From: Azolla caroliniana
Taxonomy: Eukaryota; Polypodiophyta
Assembly: GCA_043228905.1 (NCBI GenBank)
Contig: JBHGNT010000001.1
Location: 25,234,001-25,298,000, forward strand
Length of the DNA stretch: 64,000 bases
Reading direction: 5' to 3'
The notes below the pieces were generated by a model that saw only the letters and a list, made by a program, of their open reading frames with translations, searched no databases and was not told where the DNA came from. The position numbers and the translations under genes were made by a program. Below, one piece after another: positions 13,249 through 25,834 of this stretch (position 1 is the stretch's first letter; each line of letters begins with the position of its first letter).

Positions 13249-13424
13249 GAAAACACAACCCTTCTTCTTCTTCTTCTTCTTCTTCTTCTTGGTCGTCTTC
13301 GTGTGTCTCGGCCTGATCGATCTCAGCGGAGGCCAAATCAAAAATCGCCGCCAGCCACCAAGGAAAACGAAAGGACGCGACTCTCCCTCTCGTTCCCTCC
13401 GTGTGTTTCCTTTTGTTCGTATGT

Positions 13425-13483
13425 ATGCATGTATGTATATGTGTGTATGTGTATGTATGTATGTATGTATGTATGTATGTATG
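13425..13483 (+). repeat. (GTAT)n microsatellite
   Basis: Tetranucleotide array (gtat/gtgt units) about 180-240 bp upstream of the proposed ATG of the minus-strand unknown gene, so probably in its 5' UTR or promoter. Confidence 0.9.
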
Positions 13484-13512
13484 TACATAATGTGTGCATT
13501 TTGTACGCACAA

Positions 13513-15000
13513 TCACCCCTCCCTCCTCAAATGCTGTGTGTTTCGAACCCTTCTTAACTGTGGTTGGGGTTGCGTAACACTTCATTGATGATTGCATTGT
13601 GGCTCCTTTCTATGTACATTTCATTCTTGGGCAGTCAACCATTTCGCGAGTAGGATGCCTCTCTAAGTTTCAGCCTTGGTTTGTATAGGTTTGTATAGGT
13701 TGGTCTTGTATCGTTGCTTAACCTCTATATAAACTTTGTCCATATCATCATTGTTTCTCATTGGTCAGAGGTGGCATCTCTAGTACTATTGTCACCTTGG
13801 TTTTTTATCATTGGAGATTGCATAATTGGACAATATGTGTTGTAGTGTCAAGCCACAAAATTCCCTCCAAATGATTAGTTTAGTGGGTTCAAAGGCAATT
13901 GGTTGATATTTGTGACTCTTTTTTAAAATACTTTGTTGGAAAGAGAGATGCTTATTCCATAAGGGGGGTTAGAACATAAGTCATCTATATTGTAGGACTT
14001 CATTTCCTTTATGAGGTTGTCAGCAAAGATGTGGTTTTATCCTCTTGTTGAAGGCACTTGTTACTTTGAAGGACATTCCATAACAAAGGTTTTCTTATGT
14101 TGGTATTCGCAGGCTTGTTAAGTATATACAAAGTCTTTGAATGATGCTATGATCACTAAAGAACCCTCCTCTAACCAAGGCAACACACACACACACACAC
14201 ACACATATAACGTAATATTCTAATGGATTATAATAAGAGTATTATCTTCAAACCTTTACACATAAGTATGAAAGGAACATAGTTGTAACCTAATATTCTA
14301 ATGGGTTATAAAAGTATTATCTTTAAACCTTTACACTATCCTAAGTGTGAAAGGAACATTGTTGTAACATTGTTGGAAGAACTATAAACTCGCTCAGTCA
14401 CTCACTATTTTTTCTCACCTCTTTATTGCTCCATACATATCTCTTAATTTACTAGATGCCTCTGTAAAATGTAGGGGTTGAACCCACGACCTCCTGGTCT
14501 CCATTGGACAACCTTACAACCTAAGAGTTTGAAAATGTCCAAAAATATTTTCTTGCAAAGTTTCTATAAACTACGAAACAAAAGTTATACACCCTCCTTG
14601 AGATGGGATCACTTCACATTAAGATCATGGTCATGGAAAGGGTTGTTGAACACATACTTAAGGTTCAAAAAAGTCACTCATGTCGACTTCTTAGAATTGC
14701 ATGGCAAGCAAGCAAAAATATCCAAAATTTGCAAGATATGGAAAATTGATTTGGTAGATGGGATGCAACACACTTGCTTCATGATGCATCATTAGATTCC
14801 TCTATAAATAAGGCCTTTTGCAACACCAGTGTATCATGACATGGGACAAATGTGGAGGCTCACGCTTCACACATTATACTACACATGTTGCACCTAACAT
14901 AAAACTATATTCTTTGTAGAACGGGGAAACTGTACACATCGATACATGATAGAGCCCATCCCATTGTCTGGTATTCGAACCATTGCTTCCATGCGACTTA
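13513..15000. other. Intergenic spacer with small repeats
   Basis: No convincing gene. It holds an (AC)n run at about 14181-14204. A roughly 70-bp direct repeat flanks 14210-14360 (taatattctaatgg... attatctt...aaacctttaca). A minus-strand tRNA-like B box (revcomp of ggggttgaaccca) lies at 14474-14486. The 105-codon frame starting at 14478 has no family features. Confidence 0.4.
14464..14530 (-). repeat. tRNA-like head, possible SINE or pseudo-tRNA (minus)
   Basis: Read on the minus strand it contains tgggttcaacccc, a good B box, preceded by gttgtccaatggagacc, which resembles a D-arm and anticodon region. No full cloverleaf was established. Confidence 0.3.
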
Positions 15001-15007
15001 GCTCACA

Positions 15008-15335
15008 TGCATTGTGATGTGAGAACAGAGCCCTAGGGCACAAGTGATGAGAGTGGTCAACTATGCACACTTTGCCCTAAACAAGCTTGACAATCTGCAT
15101 ATTATACTTTGATACAATGTTATGCCTTTGATCATATTCAACCATGCTTACCACACATCTTCAACCAAACCCAATCTTTGCACGAATTTCTCTCACAACC
15201 ACAATGTGCACTCTCATTTGCAACATTCATTGGCAAAGCTCTTGAACATCAAGAGTCACTACTCACTTTCACATGTATAACATGAAATGTAATATTTTTG
15301 GGTCCATAGGTCATATTTGACCTCCGAAGACAATA

Positions 15336-15394
<59 letters not shown>
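15008..15394 (+). mobile_element. Retroelement 3' end (SINE or truncated LINE), copy A
   Basis: About 340 bp closely matching 30652-31010 over its whole length. Both start near gatgtgagaac and share ggcacaagtgatgagagtgg, then end in tcatatttgacctccgaa and a (CT)n tail. The palindrome GGTCATATTTGACC is at 15309-15322, about 20 bp before the tail. There is no coding potential. Two copies with the same 5' limit favour a short non-autonomous element, but truncated copies of one LINE are also possible. Confidence 0.7.
15342..15394 (+). repeat. (CT)n microsatellite tail
   Basis: About 26 CT units directly after the 3' end of the copy A retroelement and abutting the 3' end of the minus-strand LINE. 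It probably began as a retroelement tail and then expanded. Confidence 0.9.
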
Positions 15395-15397
<3 letters not shown>

Positions 15398-15490
15398 GAA
15401 AACACACAATTATATTAATAAATGTGTGTAAAAAACACTACTTACAATGGGTGTGACCATGAAGTATGGTCACCCACTAACAACACTACA

Positions 15491-16545
15491 CTACATGGGT
15501 AGTAGAACATGTTGAATTGCCAATAGGCAAGACGAACACTCCACTGAGGAAAGGATTTCCACTTGCTCCAATAAAGAAAATTGCCACATTAGTACTCCCT
15601 TCAACTTTCGTAGATATGCTTTCACTCCATGTCTACCATCGAATACAAAAGCGTTGCGCATATTCCAATTATGACGCAATCCCCAATATCTCAGAAATAG
15701 AAAAACGATCTCCATCTCTGACTTTGGGTCCACCTGTGTAAATTGTGCAAACACCCACTGTCTAGGTGTCAAATAACATTGTGATAAAACTTGCCAAATT
15801 TGAGAAATGTAACTCCAAATCTAAGAAGCAATCGGACATTGTATAAATCGATGAGTACTATCTTCCATTTGAACAATGCAAAAAAAGCAATTACCCGTTG
15901 CTAGTCCACGACGCTTTAGAGCTAATCCCAAAGGCAATCCTCCAATCAAAACTCTCCAAATGAAGGCCTTTGCTACAAGTGGCAATTTAGAATGCCAACT
16001 ACGTTGTAAGATTTGCCACCACCCATGATCAGATTTGTGTAATCTCCATTCATCTTCAGCCTTAGATGATAACCATCCAAGAGACTCAACAGAGCAATGA
16101 TACAAAAGATTAGTAGTCACTTGTAACAACGATGTTTGTCCCTTTAAACACCAATCAATCTACGGTTGTTCTCCTATTTGTAGAGGTAAGGGACCTTGCA
16201 TCAATGGAATATTTTGTAGTTGTTGCCAAATAAACCCATAATTAGGCGGAATGCGTAATAATTGTCGCGCTTCAACAAACTCCAAAATTCTTTGAGATGG
16301 AGCCTCAACTATATCTCCCACCTCTTTGACCCCCAAACGAAACAAATGATTAAATTGAGAGTGCAATCTCTCCTTTCCTGGCCAACATAATAACCGAGAA
16401 GACACAAGTAACTCTTTTTGCAAAGAATTACAATGCTCTCTACTAGATGATGTTTTCCATACACATAACAAGAGTGCTTCTTGTCATGAGGTAACCAAAT
16501 GTTGAACACATGTAGAGCCTGGAATCCTAAGTGAAATACATCCAT
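15491..16545 (-). pseudogene. LINE ORF2 C-terminal part with zf-RVT module (broken)
   Basis: Fragments 16545-16160, 16129-15821 and 15772-15491 belong to the region after RT. The clearest is WWQILQRSWHSKLPLVAKAF followed by a Cys/His cluster, CFFCIVQMEDSTHRFIQCP (C-x2-C-x7-H-x4-C), the zf-RVT signature of plant L1 ORF2. Frameshifts split the parts. Confidence 0.8.
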
Positions 16546-17054
16546 TTAGTAATTGCTACCATGAAGCCTTAATTGTTGTCCTCCCATGTGTTAAACTCTT
16601 GTTCTCAATGAAATATTGAACAATAGATATCCATGGTTGTAGGTTTGAACACATGTCTTGTAATAATGAAAATCTACGAGCCATCATATGCTTAGATAAG
16701 TTCAATATTCCAGCTCCCCCCAAGCGCTTAGGAGTTGCTAGATGATTCCATGCAACCCAAGTGATTCCATCTTATCCCTCTTCTTCCACAACAAATATCG
16801 AAGAGGTTGCAAAATAGAATGCAAAGCCTTCTTCGTCCATGGCAGTAATGGCAAGTAATATAATATCATAGGTTCCATAATACATTGTACAACCTTCAAC
16901 GTACATGAAATGGCCAAGATTGTGATTTCCAATACATGAACTTATCCCTCAACTTACTAGATATCCATTCAATCAATTGACCATTTGTAACATTCATTCC
17001 TAATGGATAGCCCAAGTGTTGAAAAATAGAGCCTTTCTTCACCACGGATCCTTG

Positions 17055-18124
17055 TCATCCTAAACATTCCAAATCCCTTCCAGTACATGATATGAGACTA
17101 GAATTCCTCCAATTAATATGTAATCCGGAAGCCAATGCAAATTGGTTCCATACAAGCATCCCCTTCTCAAGATTCTCTCGTGAGGCTTGTAGAAACATGA
17201 AAGAATCATCTGCCAAAGCTTGTGCAACTAGTTGCCCTCCAGACGGAAGGTGTAGACCCACAATATCACCATTTGTTGCAAGCCTTGATAGCGTCACTAA
17301 CAATGGATGAGTAACAATAGCAAACAACAACAAGCTAATAGGGCATCCTTGATGAACGGATCTTGTAAGGGCAATATCTGATGCAACTCCCCCATTAAAC
17401 ATGACTCGAGACACCGCATCTTGTCCTAATAAAAATATGAGGCGAGACATACGGGGTCCAAAGCCCATTGTATCATTAACCCATAAACAAAGGACCAATT
17501 AACATGATCATAAGCTTTCTCCAAATCTAATTGCACCATAATCAATTCTTGATGAGTGTTTCGAGCATAATCCATGGCCATTTGAACATTCAACACATTA
17601 TGCAATATATTCCTACATACAATAAAACCATATTGGGCGGGATGTATCAACTTTGGCAAATACTTTTGTAATCTATTTGCCAAGACCTTTGTAAATATCT
17701 TATATAACCCCCTCATCAAAGAAATAGGTCTCCATTGATGAAATGACTCTGGAGATGCCACCTTTGGAACTAATTTAATTAGACCAGCCTTCCAAGCTTG
17801 AGGCATACGACCAGAATCCCAAGAATGTTGAAACATCAAAGTTAAGGGCCCCTTTAAAATGTTCGAATATCGCTTAAAAACTTCATTTGTCAAGCCATCC
17901 CAACCAGGGTTGTTACCACTAGGAAGATGCCTTAAAACTGTGTCCACCTCATCCTCAGTGAAATCCGCATCCAATTCATGACTAATGAGGTCATGCACAA
18001 CACATCCAACCACATCATAAAACTCATGACATGCTCTACTCACCTCATTTATCATTAACAATTGTGGGCCAATCAACTCCTTAAAGTAATGAACACATAT
18101 GTCAATTATTGTAGTAGGATCCAC
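17055..18124 (-). pseudogene. LINE ORF2, reverse transcriptase domain (frameshifted)
   Basis: RT palm motifs are seen in order: GWDGLTNEVFK, WKAGLIKLVPK, FHQWRPISL, AQYGFIVCRN, VQLDLEKAYDHVNW, then after a frameshift at about 17430-17498 VHQGCPISLLLF and AQALADDSFMF. The catalytic Asp pair (ADD) is intact, but the frameshift and stops prevent a single protein. Confidence 0.9.
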
Positions 18125-18139
18125 TATCCATTCATCTCC

Positions 18140-19171
18140 TTACTTCACATGTACCACATTAGATCGAGTATAAGTAGGATGTAATGCTTGGAAAAACAAA
18201 TGAGATTGGCATTGATTATTTATGAGTCCATCCCTCAATTGTTGCATCTTTGCATAACGATAACTTTGGCATTGCAATTGAGAAATAATAACATGCAATT
18301 GACTTTGGATATCCAAAAGTTCCTCATCTAATGGTGAATGTATCAATAACGCATTACACCTAGAGAGAACTTGTGAGAATTGTAGAAGAAGACCTCTTCT
18401 TCGTTGAGCATTAGTTACTCCATACATACGATGAGTGATCTTAATATTTCGTAATGTGATACCCCATGCTTTAACTCCTTTAAGATTCACTTCTTGTGAA
18501 AAATTTACCAAAATTTGCTCCATGAGAGAATAAAAGTGAGGTTGAAGCAAAAGAGAAGAGTTAAAGCATAAAGGAGGCTTTCCAAGTAAGGATTTATACA
18601 TGTCAATTGCATGACCACAAAACTCCAAACAAATAGGAAAGTGATCGGAAGTTCCTACATCTTGTAAAATTGCCATACGAAGTGATGTCGGTAAAAAAGA
18701 ATCATTGTGCATCACATACATTCTATCTAACCGACTCCATATTTGTCTATGTTGAGCGGATTGGAAAGTAAAACCTGGATCAATCCCATGCAACCATGTC
18801 CAAACATCCAACTTCAGAACCTCCATAGCCAATGAATCCCAAGCAAGTTGCTCGGGATCATCCATGATTGAATGTTCAGACATAGATTGAGATGCATCAA
18901 CACACATGTTAAAATCACCCATAAGTAATCCTGGGCGGCCCACACATAGGGTTTGACAGAGTGAGCCCCATAATGCAATAGGTTGAGTGGCTTGGTTAGG
19001 GGCATAAATCCCAACCACCCACACAACCTCGCCAAAAAAAGTGATTTCTAGAACCAAAAACCGACCATAAGGATCATTATGCACCACCCAAGGATAATAT
19101 TTATCCCACACAATTAATACCACATGAATAATGATTATTAAGATGTCATGCATAGAATGATGAATATCCAC
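18140..19171 (-). pseudogene. LINE ORF2, endonuclease domain (fragment)
   Basis: Exonuclease-endonuclease-phosphatase fold typical of L1 ORF2, which nicks target DNA to prime reverse transcription. Visible motifs are VVWVVGIYAPN, LLMGDFNMC (catalytic Asp-Phe-Asn), IWSRLDRMYV and GTSDHFPI (catalytic Asp-His). The N-terminal part is disrupted, and the frame closes just before the reverse transcriptase. Confidence 0.85.
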
Positions 19172-19332
19172 ACAAATGAACTGTGGATCCTGCTAACTCA
19201 TGACACTTATGCTCAACTGCACATAATATATCCCATTCTTTACTTAACAAAGTTTGCCATAATATATACTTCTTATGAGGAGAACATGGCCCTCTCACAT
19301 TCCATGTTACCACTTTCATTCAATCAACAATG

Positions 19333-20892
19333 TTATGGGTGCACTTGCTCCTTTAGAGCAACTGATGTCATGAAACTAGTCAAAGCATGTTCCAATGCTG
19401 CATATGGATTTCCATGCACCACATACTTAGTGTTGTCTATTGAACTCTTTTGTTTAGGTTCTCCCGCTTGACGGAAACCTCGAGAATTCAATGAATTAAT
19501 AACCCGTCCCAATGAATCAAATTGAAGGTGAAGGGGTAATCCCTTATCCCTAAATTGTCTTTGCCAAGGACCTTTTTGAGGACCATCCCTAGTTCCTAAA
19601 TTACTTTTCCAAGTAGTCTCACGAGTAGTGGGCAAACTATTACGTTGCATATTCATTGATTTGCCCTTCGACTTGCCCTTAACCTGATGCCAATCCTTTT
19701 CAACAACAACATCATTACTAGTTCTATCCAACAGTTTTTTTCCCTTATCTATAACCACCAAATTTTGTTTTTCCATATCCATAGATTGAGTGCCCTTATT
19801 CTTAGGGCCCAAACCTAGAAGTGAAACCTCTTTATAGCCTACTCTAGATGATGTTCCTTCATCCATAACAACCACCATATCTGACACACCAACATCTCTT
19901 CCAACTCCTTCCTTACCATTCCCTTCATTAGGAACCTCTATAGTTGAAGGACAATGACGATGGCATTCTGCCATAAAGTGACCACATTCACCACATCCAA
20001 AATAGTGACCTGCAAATGTCTCCCACTTCAATTTAAAACAAAGTCTTTTCATTGCAGGTGTGTTCATATGCACCCATCCTGGCCTCTTACAGCTTGTATC
20101 CCATAACACACAAAATTTGCACTTATTTGTAGCATTTGCATGTGGAGATACCAACATTTTACTCATTTGACTCATCAACTCTAGTAAAAGTGGCCATAAA
20201 AAAGCATGCTTACAATTCACTGTTACCCAAACAGGGCATTCTTGTTTCAACAAAGCATGATAGTCCACAACGGGGGACCATTGCATTACATGCACCAATC
20301 GTTTATCAAAAAACATCAGAACTTTAGCCAACAATGCACTTCAATGTTCCGGTGAACAAAACACTACATCATAAAACCCTCGTGGTCCTGCATATATATT
20401 TTCAACACAATTTGGTGACACGATTGTGTTCAACCATTGTTTAATCCAATTAATGTATGGGAGTTTCCTAGTAAAAAACAATATAACCGCATGATCATAG
20501 AATACATCAAAAGATTGCAACATTGCCTTAGCATCAACATCCACAGCATGCACATCCTCATCATTGCATTCTTTCGCTGCATTTTCATTTTTTTCCACAA
20601 TATCTGACAATAAGGTATTGGCAATTCCCCATAAATTATCCCAATTACAATGATCCTTGTCAACCTCATCTACATGTATTACTTCGGCATATGTCGTTTT
20701 TTTCTCATTAATTTCCTCAATGCCCTTAAACCTCTTAGAGCTTCCAATGTCTTCCCGTTCACGATTACATTCAACCATCACATTACTCTTTTTTGGATCA
20801 ATTGTTTCCATATCAATGTCCCCCACAATTTGAGAGGGATTCGTGTTTATATCCATTATTCTTGATGTGATAGTGATCCGAGATAAAAACAA
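19333..20892 (-). pseudogene. LINE ORF1 (gag-like, CCHC zinc knuckle), broken
   Basis: Two adjoining frames (20892-20341 and 20334-19333) separated by a stop give one ORF1. The first part ends in a region like plant LINE DUF4283 (ILFFTRKLPYINWIKQWL ... GPRGFYDVVF). The second has the knuckle FGCGECGHFMAECHRHC (C-x2-C-x3-GH-x4-C) and then a basic Lys/Ser/Gly-rich tail. It would bind the element's RNA to form the RNP. The in-frame TGA at the junction fits a C-to-T change. Confidence 0.8.
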
Positions 20893-21537
20893 TTTTCCAT
20901 GAACAAGAAAGACAACCGGAACTCACCCGATTGAAGAGGTCGAAGATGATGAAAACAATAGAAGATCCGCAATGTGTGTTGAGTATGTGGATGTCAACAA
21001 CACACAACCTTATTTTAATCGTTGCTTCTCGCACAGACCACCAAATTTAACTTGCTATATCTTGTTACGAAGCTCTAATCGAGGGCTTTCCAACGCATAT
21101 CTTTATGCTCAATTCCATTACCGATAGAGAGCGCAGCAATAGAAACAATTTCTCTTCTTCTTGTCGTCATCGGTTGTCGTTGTCGTTGTCATCGATTGTC
21201 GATGCAACCGCCATCGTCAACTATCGCTGCAACCGTCGTCTGTCCTCGTCAACTGTCACTGTAGCCGACACCGTCGACTGTCGTTGTAACCACCGTTTGT
21301 TGTCGTCGTTGTCGTCATTTGCCGTTGTTGTCCTTCGTCGTCGTTTGGTTTGTGGCACAGTTGCCATTGTCGACCGTCGTTGTCACCTACACCTCTTACG
21401 ACGTCGTCGGTTGCGTAGACGAGAGAGTACAAATGTGCTTCTACAGTTGTACCTAGCACGCAAGACATCGATGCTCGGCTAAGTTTTTTCTGTCCTTTTT
21501 GACTTTTTCTTTCTTTTATCTTTTGAATTACAACATG

Positions 21538-22326
21538 ACTTCTCGACGAAACCATAAGGAAACACACGACGAAATTATAAGTAAGGAAGAATTTTTAGAT
21601 GTCCTTAACCGGTTAGTTAAAAGGGAAAAATGGGCAAAAGAGATTGAAGCTCAAAAACAAAAAGATAAGGAAGAAAAAGAACTACTTATTGTTGAAATAG
21701 TGAAACTTAAGGAAGACAACGCGACCCTTCAAAAACAAGTTAAGGACCTTGAGACATCTAGGGAAGATGGTGAAATATATTCCCTAGAGGATATTAAGGA
21801 CGAGATAAAAAAGGTTAAGGAAGAGGTTTAAATCGATATGGAATTAGCAAAAACTAGGTGGGTTGGTGTAGTAAAACGTAATATTAAAAAGGAACTAAAG
21901 GATGAAAATATTGTAAACACCACCCTTGAAGAGGAAAAAATGCATCAAGCTCGACACTTAAACGGAAGAGTTACTGGGCTCAAGGAAGGGGCATCTCCCG
22001 ACGAAGATGCACAAACATTAGGGAAGATGTTGGGGTACGAAGCCCTACCAATCACTAAAACTTGGAGAGTAGGACGTGACACCACTAGGAAAAGAGCTTT
22101 AGTCCTTCAGTTTAAGGACTCAGAATCTAGGATCACCTTTTTTTAAAAGAGACCAATTCTTCGAGGATTGGGTGGGGATCCTATCTATCTCGATGAAGAC
22201 TTGACCAAGATGCAAATTGAGCATCGTAAAACTTGTATGCCACGAGTCATACAAGCTCATAAAGAAGGGCACCGTGCTTTTTACCAAGACGGACGTGTGA
22301 TAATTAATGATCGTGCCGCCAATTGA
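21538..22326 (+). pseudogene. LINE-2 ORF1p: coiled coil, RRM-like, C-terminal domain
   Basis: Starts MTSRRNHKETHDE. About 60 residues of heptad-rich Lys/Glu coiled coil follow (EKELLIVEIVKLKEDNATLQ). Then, past a stop at 21829, comes an RRM-like part (HLNGRVTGLKEGASPDEDAQ ... RALVLQFKDSESR). After a further frame break there is a C-terminal stretch (IYLDEDLTKMQIEHRK ... AHKEGHRAFYQDGRVIINDR). This order and the 'LDEDLTKMQ...R' phrase match vertebrate-type L1 ORF1p (Transposase_22 family), an RNA-binding chaperone that trimerises by its coiled coil. The assignment rests on pattern recognition only. Confidence 0.65.
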
Positions 22327-22349
22327 CGGCGTGTGGCCCATGTGACAAA

Positions 22350-25300
22350 CAATAAACTTAGGATGACCTTATGGAATTGTAACGGTGCACTTTGGACACA
22401 CCTTGGCCGTCTAGAGGACATTTTGAAGGTATCTTATATACTTTTTTTAGTAGAAACACATCAGAGTCCAAATCGAGGACTGCCACAAGTTGACAGTTTT
22501 CATTGGGAATCTATCTTTAGACAAACATCATGTTGACACACTACTAGAGGGTTTGGAGGGGTTGCGATACTATTTCGAAGAGAGATACATAATAGGATAG
22601 AAATACTAAAGAAAGACCCAGAAGCCCGTTTTATGTGGGTGAAAATCCTCACTAGCAAGGATCAGGTGATATTTATCGCCGTTTGTTACTTCCCCCCGAA
22701 AGGATCCCGGTATAATACGGTTGGAGAGGCAAATATAGTTGATGAAAGAATGCCACATGGGCCTTCTCCATACGAACCTTTATCGGATGACATAATCCGA
22801 TATTCTTCTCAAGGGGAAGTCTTCCTTGTAGGGGATTTTAATGCGAGAACCCAATCCCGACAATGCACAATATTTCAGATGGATAGAAACTTAGAAATGG
22901 TGAATGTCGACCCTTTAGCCTTAGGCATAACACGTACATCAAAAGATCAAGGTGTGGACGCCACAAGCTTTGGTCATCATCTGCTTGAACTTGGAAGTCG
23001 ACACCAGATGATTATATATAATGGCTTAGCCAAGTGGTCGGGCTCGGAATAGCTCACATGTTTCCCACGTGGAGGAGGTGAAAGCACAATTGATTACCTA
23101 ATAGGACGCCCTGAAGCTACCCACATGGTTAACTCTTTCTGAGTGGCCCCATGCCCCATTGGTGCAGACCATAGCTTCCTATACTTTGAGCTAAAATGTG
23201 ACATCTCCCAGCCACCAACTCTAGTCAACCAACCCATCACACCATAATACATTTCACGCATGAGCTCGTTGACATCTACTCTCGACATGTACAAGCCCAT
23301 CTCTCCTCTTTTGATTCTTCCTTGCCTTTAGAGAACCTCACTACAGAACTCATACATATCCTTCACTCAACAGCAACTAGTAGCTTCCCATGCATGAAAG
23401 GTTCCAATCATAGTAGAATAGGGTCTATGCCACAGAACAAGTGGTATGATGAGGATTGTAGAGAGTTGTATAGACAACTTAAGGTGTCGCGACTTAGTGG
23501 TACTATTTCCTCAGTACAGGCTCACAAAGAGATGCGCAAGATGACACGTCATAAAAGACGAGCTTGGAAAGCATCTCAATATTGGGAACTCTACCATATG
23601 TTCATGAGTAGGGACTGTGCCCTTGCATGGAAGAGACTACGGGAACCAAGACCACAAACACCCATCAAGGATCCCATTATTTGGCACACATATATCGAGA
23701 GACTCTACCATGTCCCGAACCAACCACCCATTCCAATGCCTTCCACACCTCGACCTACTATGGGGCCACTTTTCACGACCTCTAGGGTCACGAAAGTCAT
23801 AAAAATGTTACAACATAGGAAATCCATGGACCACATAGGATTGCAAGCTGAGCACATCATATATGCTCGAGAGTGCCTAGCCCCCCCCCCCCCCCCCCCC
23901 CTTCTCACTGTAATCTTCAACCATGCCCTCGCCGAGGGTTTTCCACCACAATGGGCCATGAACACAGTGGCTCCTATAAATGAAGGAGGGGACCCAATGG
24001 ACCCAAATACATATAGGACCATTATGATAGGTCATACACTCACTAAACTATATGGTGCAATAATGGAAGCGGAGCTCATCGATTATATGGAAACGTTAAG
24101 TCTTCGCGCACCTGAGCAGGCTGGCTTTAGACGAGCCTTCTCCACCATTGACCATATCTTCACACTTAGGTGCTTAATTGACCAGACGAAGGATCGTAAG
24201 AAGAAACTATATTGTTGCTTTGTGGACTTCCGCAAAGCCTTTGACACGGTACGGTTCCTAGGGAGAGGTTGTTTGATAGACTTAAGAGCTTGGGGATACC
24301 AAATGACATGATCTAGGCCATTTATGCCTTATATGAGCAAGTCTCTGGGTGCGTACGATGCCTAGGTGGCCTATCCGATTGTTTCACTAGCACCATTGGT
24401 GTAAAATAGGGTTGCCCCTTGTCACCGACTCTTTTTGGGATCTACATTGATGAGATCACTGATTTTATTGCTCAAAAGGGAGGCAAGGGAGTAGGTATTG
24501 GGGACACGCAAGTTAGTCTCTTACTCTACGCATATGACATTGTCTTGCTCTCGGAGTCGGAACACGACCTACAAAAGCATCTTAATGCCCTAGATGACTT
24601 TTGTACACAACGAGGACTGGTAGTGAATCTAACGAAAACTAAAGTCCTTATCTTTCATACATCATCCCGAGTTAGGAGTAAATGTCACCTAACCCTCTCT
24701 CATAAACTAGTTGAGGTAGTGGGATCATATGTATACTTGGGAGTCACTTTTAGTGCTCACTCAGGTAAATTCTCGATGACCCAAGCAGCCAAAGATAGGC
24801 TAACGAGAGGGTATGCATCCCTCTCACTCTTAGAGAGACAATGCCACCAGGCATACTTTCAAGAGCCACGGACTAAGGGATGGCTCTTCGACTCATTAGT
24901 GACCCCTTCCCTCATGTATGCATCAGTAGTATGGGCTCCAGGTCTACCATCCTTCATGTGGACGCAATTAGAGAGACCTTTGGTGACGATGTTATCACGT
25001 CAACTCCGAAGCAAATCGACAGTACCACATGACATTATTAGAGCAGAGTTTAGCCTACCCCCGATGTTAGTAGAAGCACTCTTTCAAATGGTAGTTTTTA
25101 TTCATCGAATGCATAGCCAACCACAAGATAGGATATCCCGTTGAGCCTTTGAGGCATCTCGATCCCTACGTGCATTTGGAGACACTAGCTCTTGGTATAG
25201 CATTGTGGTGAGTTGGTTACTTGCAAACGGCATAGACATTAATAACCTACCTCCCCTTAAGTACAACCATGGGACTGATCAAACTTTAATCTCTCATGAA

Positions 25301-25819
25301 GACCGTAATAAAGTGATATGCCAAGAAATATGGCAAATTTACACTCGATATAAATGGATCACCCCACGAGAGTCACTCACATCTAAAATGTTGTACTATA
25401 AGGAACATTTCTTGCACTTCTTTAAGTTAGGTTTTATTACACAACCAACATATCTAGATACATTCTTATCAAATGCACTAAGTGTGGCCATTGGAAAACT
25501 TAGGATATCATCTCACCAACTTGAGATTGAGAATGGTCGAGCTAATAGAGTCCCTAGAGAGGAAAGGCTATGTAGGTTATGCCACATAGAGGTAGAGGAT
25601 GAGTATCACTTCACATGCAAGTGCCCAACTTATGCCGAGATACGGGCAGAATACCAAGTCATATTAGGACCCTCTCCCACCCTCTCCAAACTATTAGATA
25701 CCCCGAGTGTAAAAAGACTAGGTAGGTATATCTTAGAGCTAAAACAACATAGGGAGAATAAATTACAAAGTGTTAATCATAACCCTTTTCATCAACATGT
25801 AACTAGTGTAATTTTTTAG
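22350..25819 (+). pseudogene. LINE-2 ORF2: endonuclease, reverse transcriptase, Zn cluster
   Basis: Endonuclease starts LRMTLWNCNGAL; then ILFLVETHQSPN, FIAVCYFPPKGSRYN, VFLVGDFNART and an IDYLIGRPE region with GADHSFLYFE. The RT has KDPIIWHTYIERLY, HTLTKLYGAIMEAEL, EQAGFRRAFSTIDHI, CCFVDFRKAFDTV, GCPLSPTLFGIYIDEI, then LLLYAYDIVLLSE where YADD is expected: the first catalytic Asp of the pair is altered. The C-terminal cluster is RLCRLCHIEVEDEYHFTCKC. At least five in-frame stops are TAG or TGA, mostly explained by CAG-to-TAG or CGA-to-TGA. The organisation resembles LINEs best known from animals and some algae more than angiosperm L1. Inactive copy. Confidence 0.85.
23881..23901 (+). repeat. 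Poly-C run (21 nt) inside LINE-2 ORF2
   Basis: An uninterrupted cytosine homopolymer that codes for Pro and keeps the RT frame open. Length errors are likely in sequencing or assembly. Confidence 0.9.
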
Positions 25820-25834
25820 GAACAAGGGGAGACG

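Larger units (their letters stand above)
15395..20900 (-). mobile_element. Plant L1-type LINE, decayed, minus strand
   Basis: A nearly full-length non-LTR retrotransposon reading from about 20.9 kb down to 15.4 kb. In order on the minus strand: ORF1 with a gag-like region and CCHC knuckle, ORF2 apurinic endonuclease, reverse transcriptase, and a C-terminal zf-RVT-type module. Stops and frameshifts break every ORF, so this copy is dead. Its 3' end has a hairpin (GTGACCAT-gaagt-ATGGTCAC, 15453-15473) about 60 bp before the CT/AG array. No target-site duplication was identified. The architecture is that of angiosperm-type L1 elements. Confidence 0.9.

Noticed and set aside
14478-14795. 105-codon plus-strand frame as a gene
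   Set aside because: It begins inside the tRNA-like repeat, shows no family motif, and its codon and residue make-up is like the AT-rich spacer.
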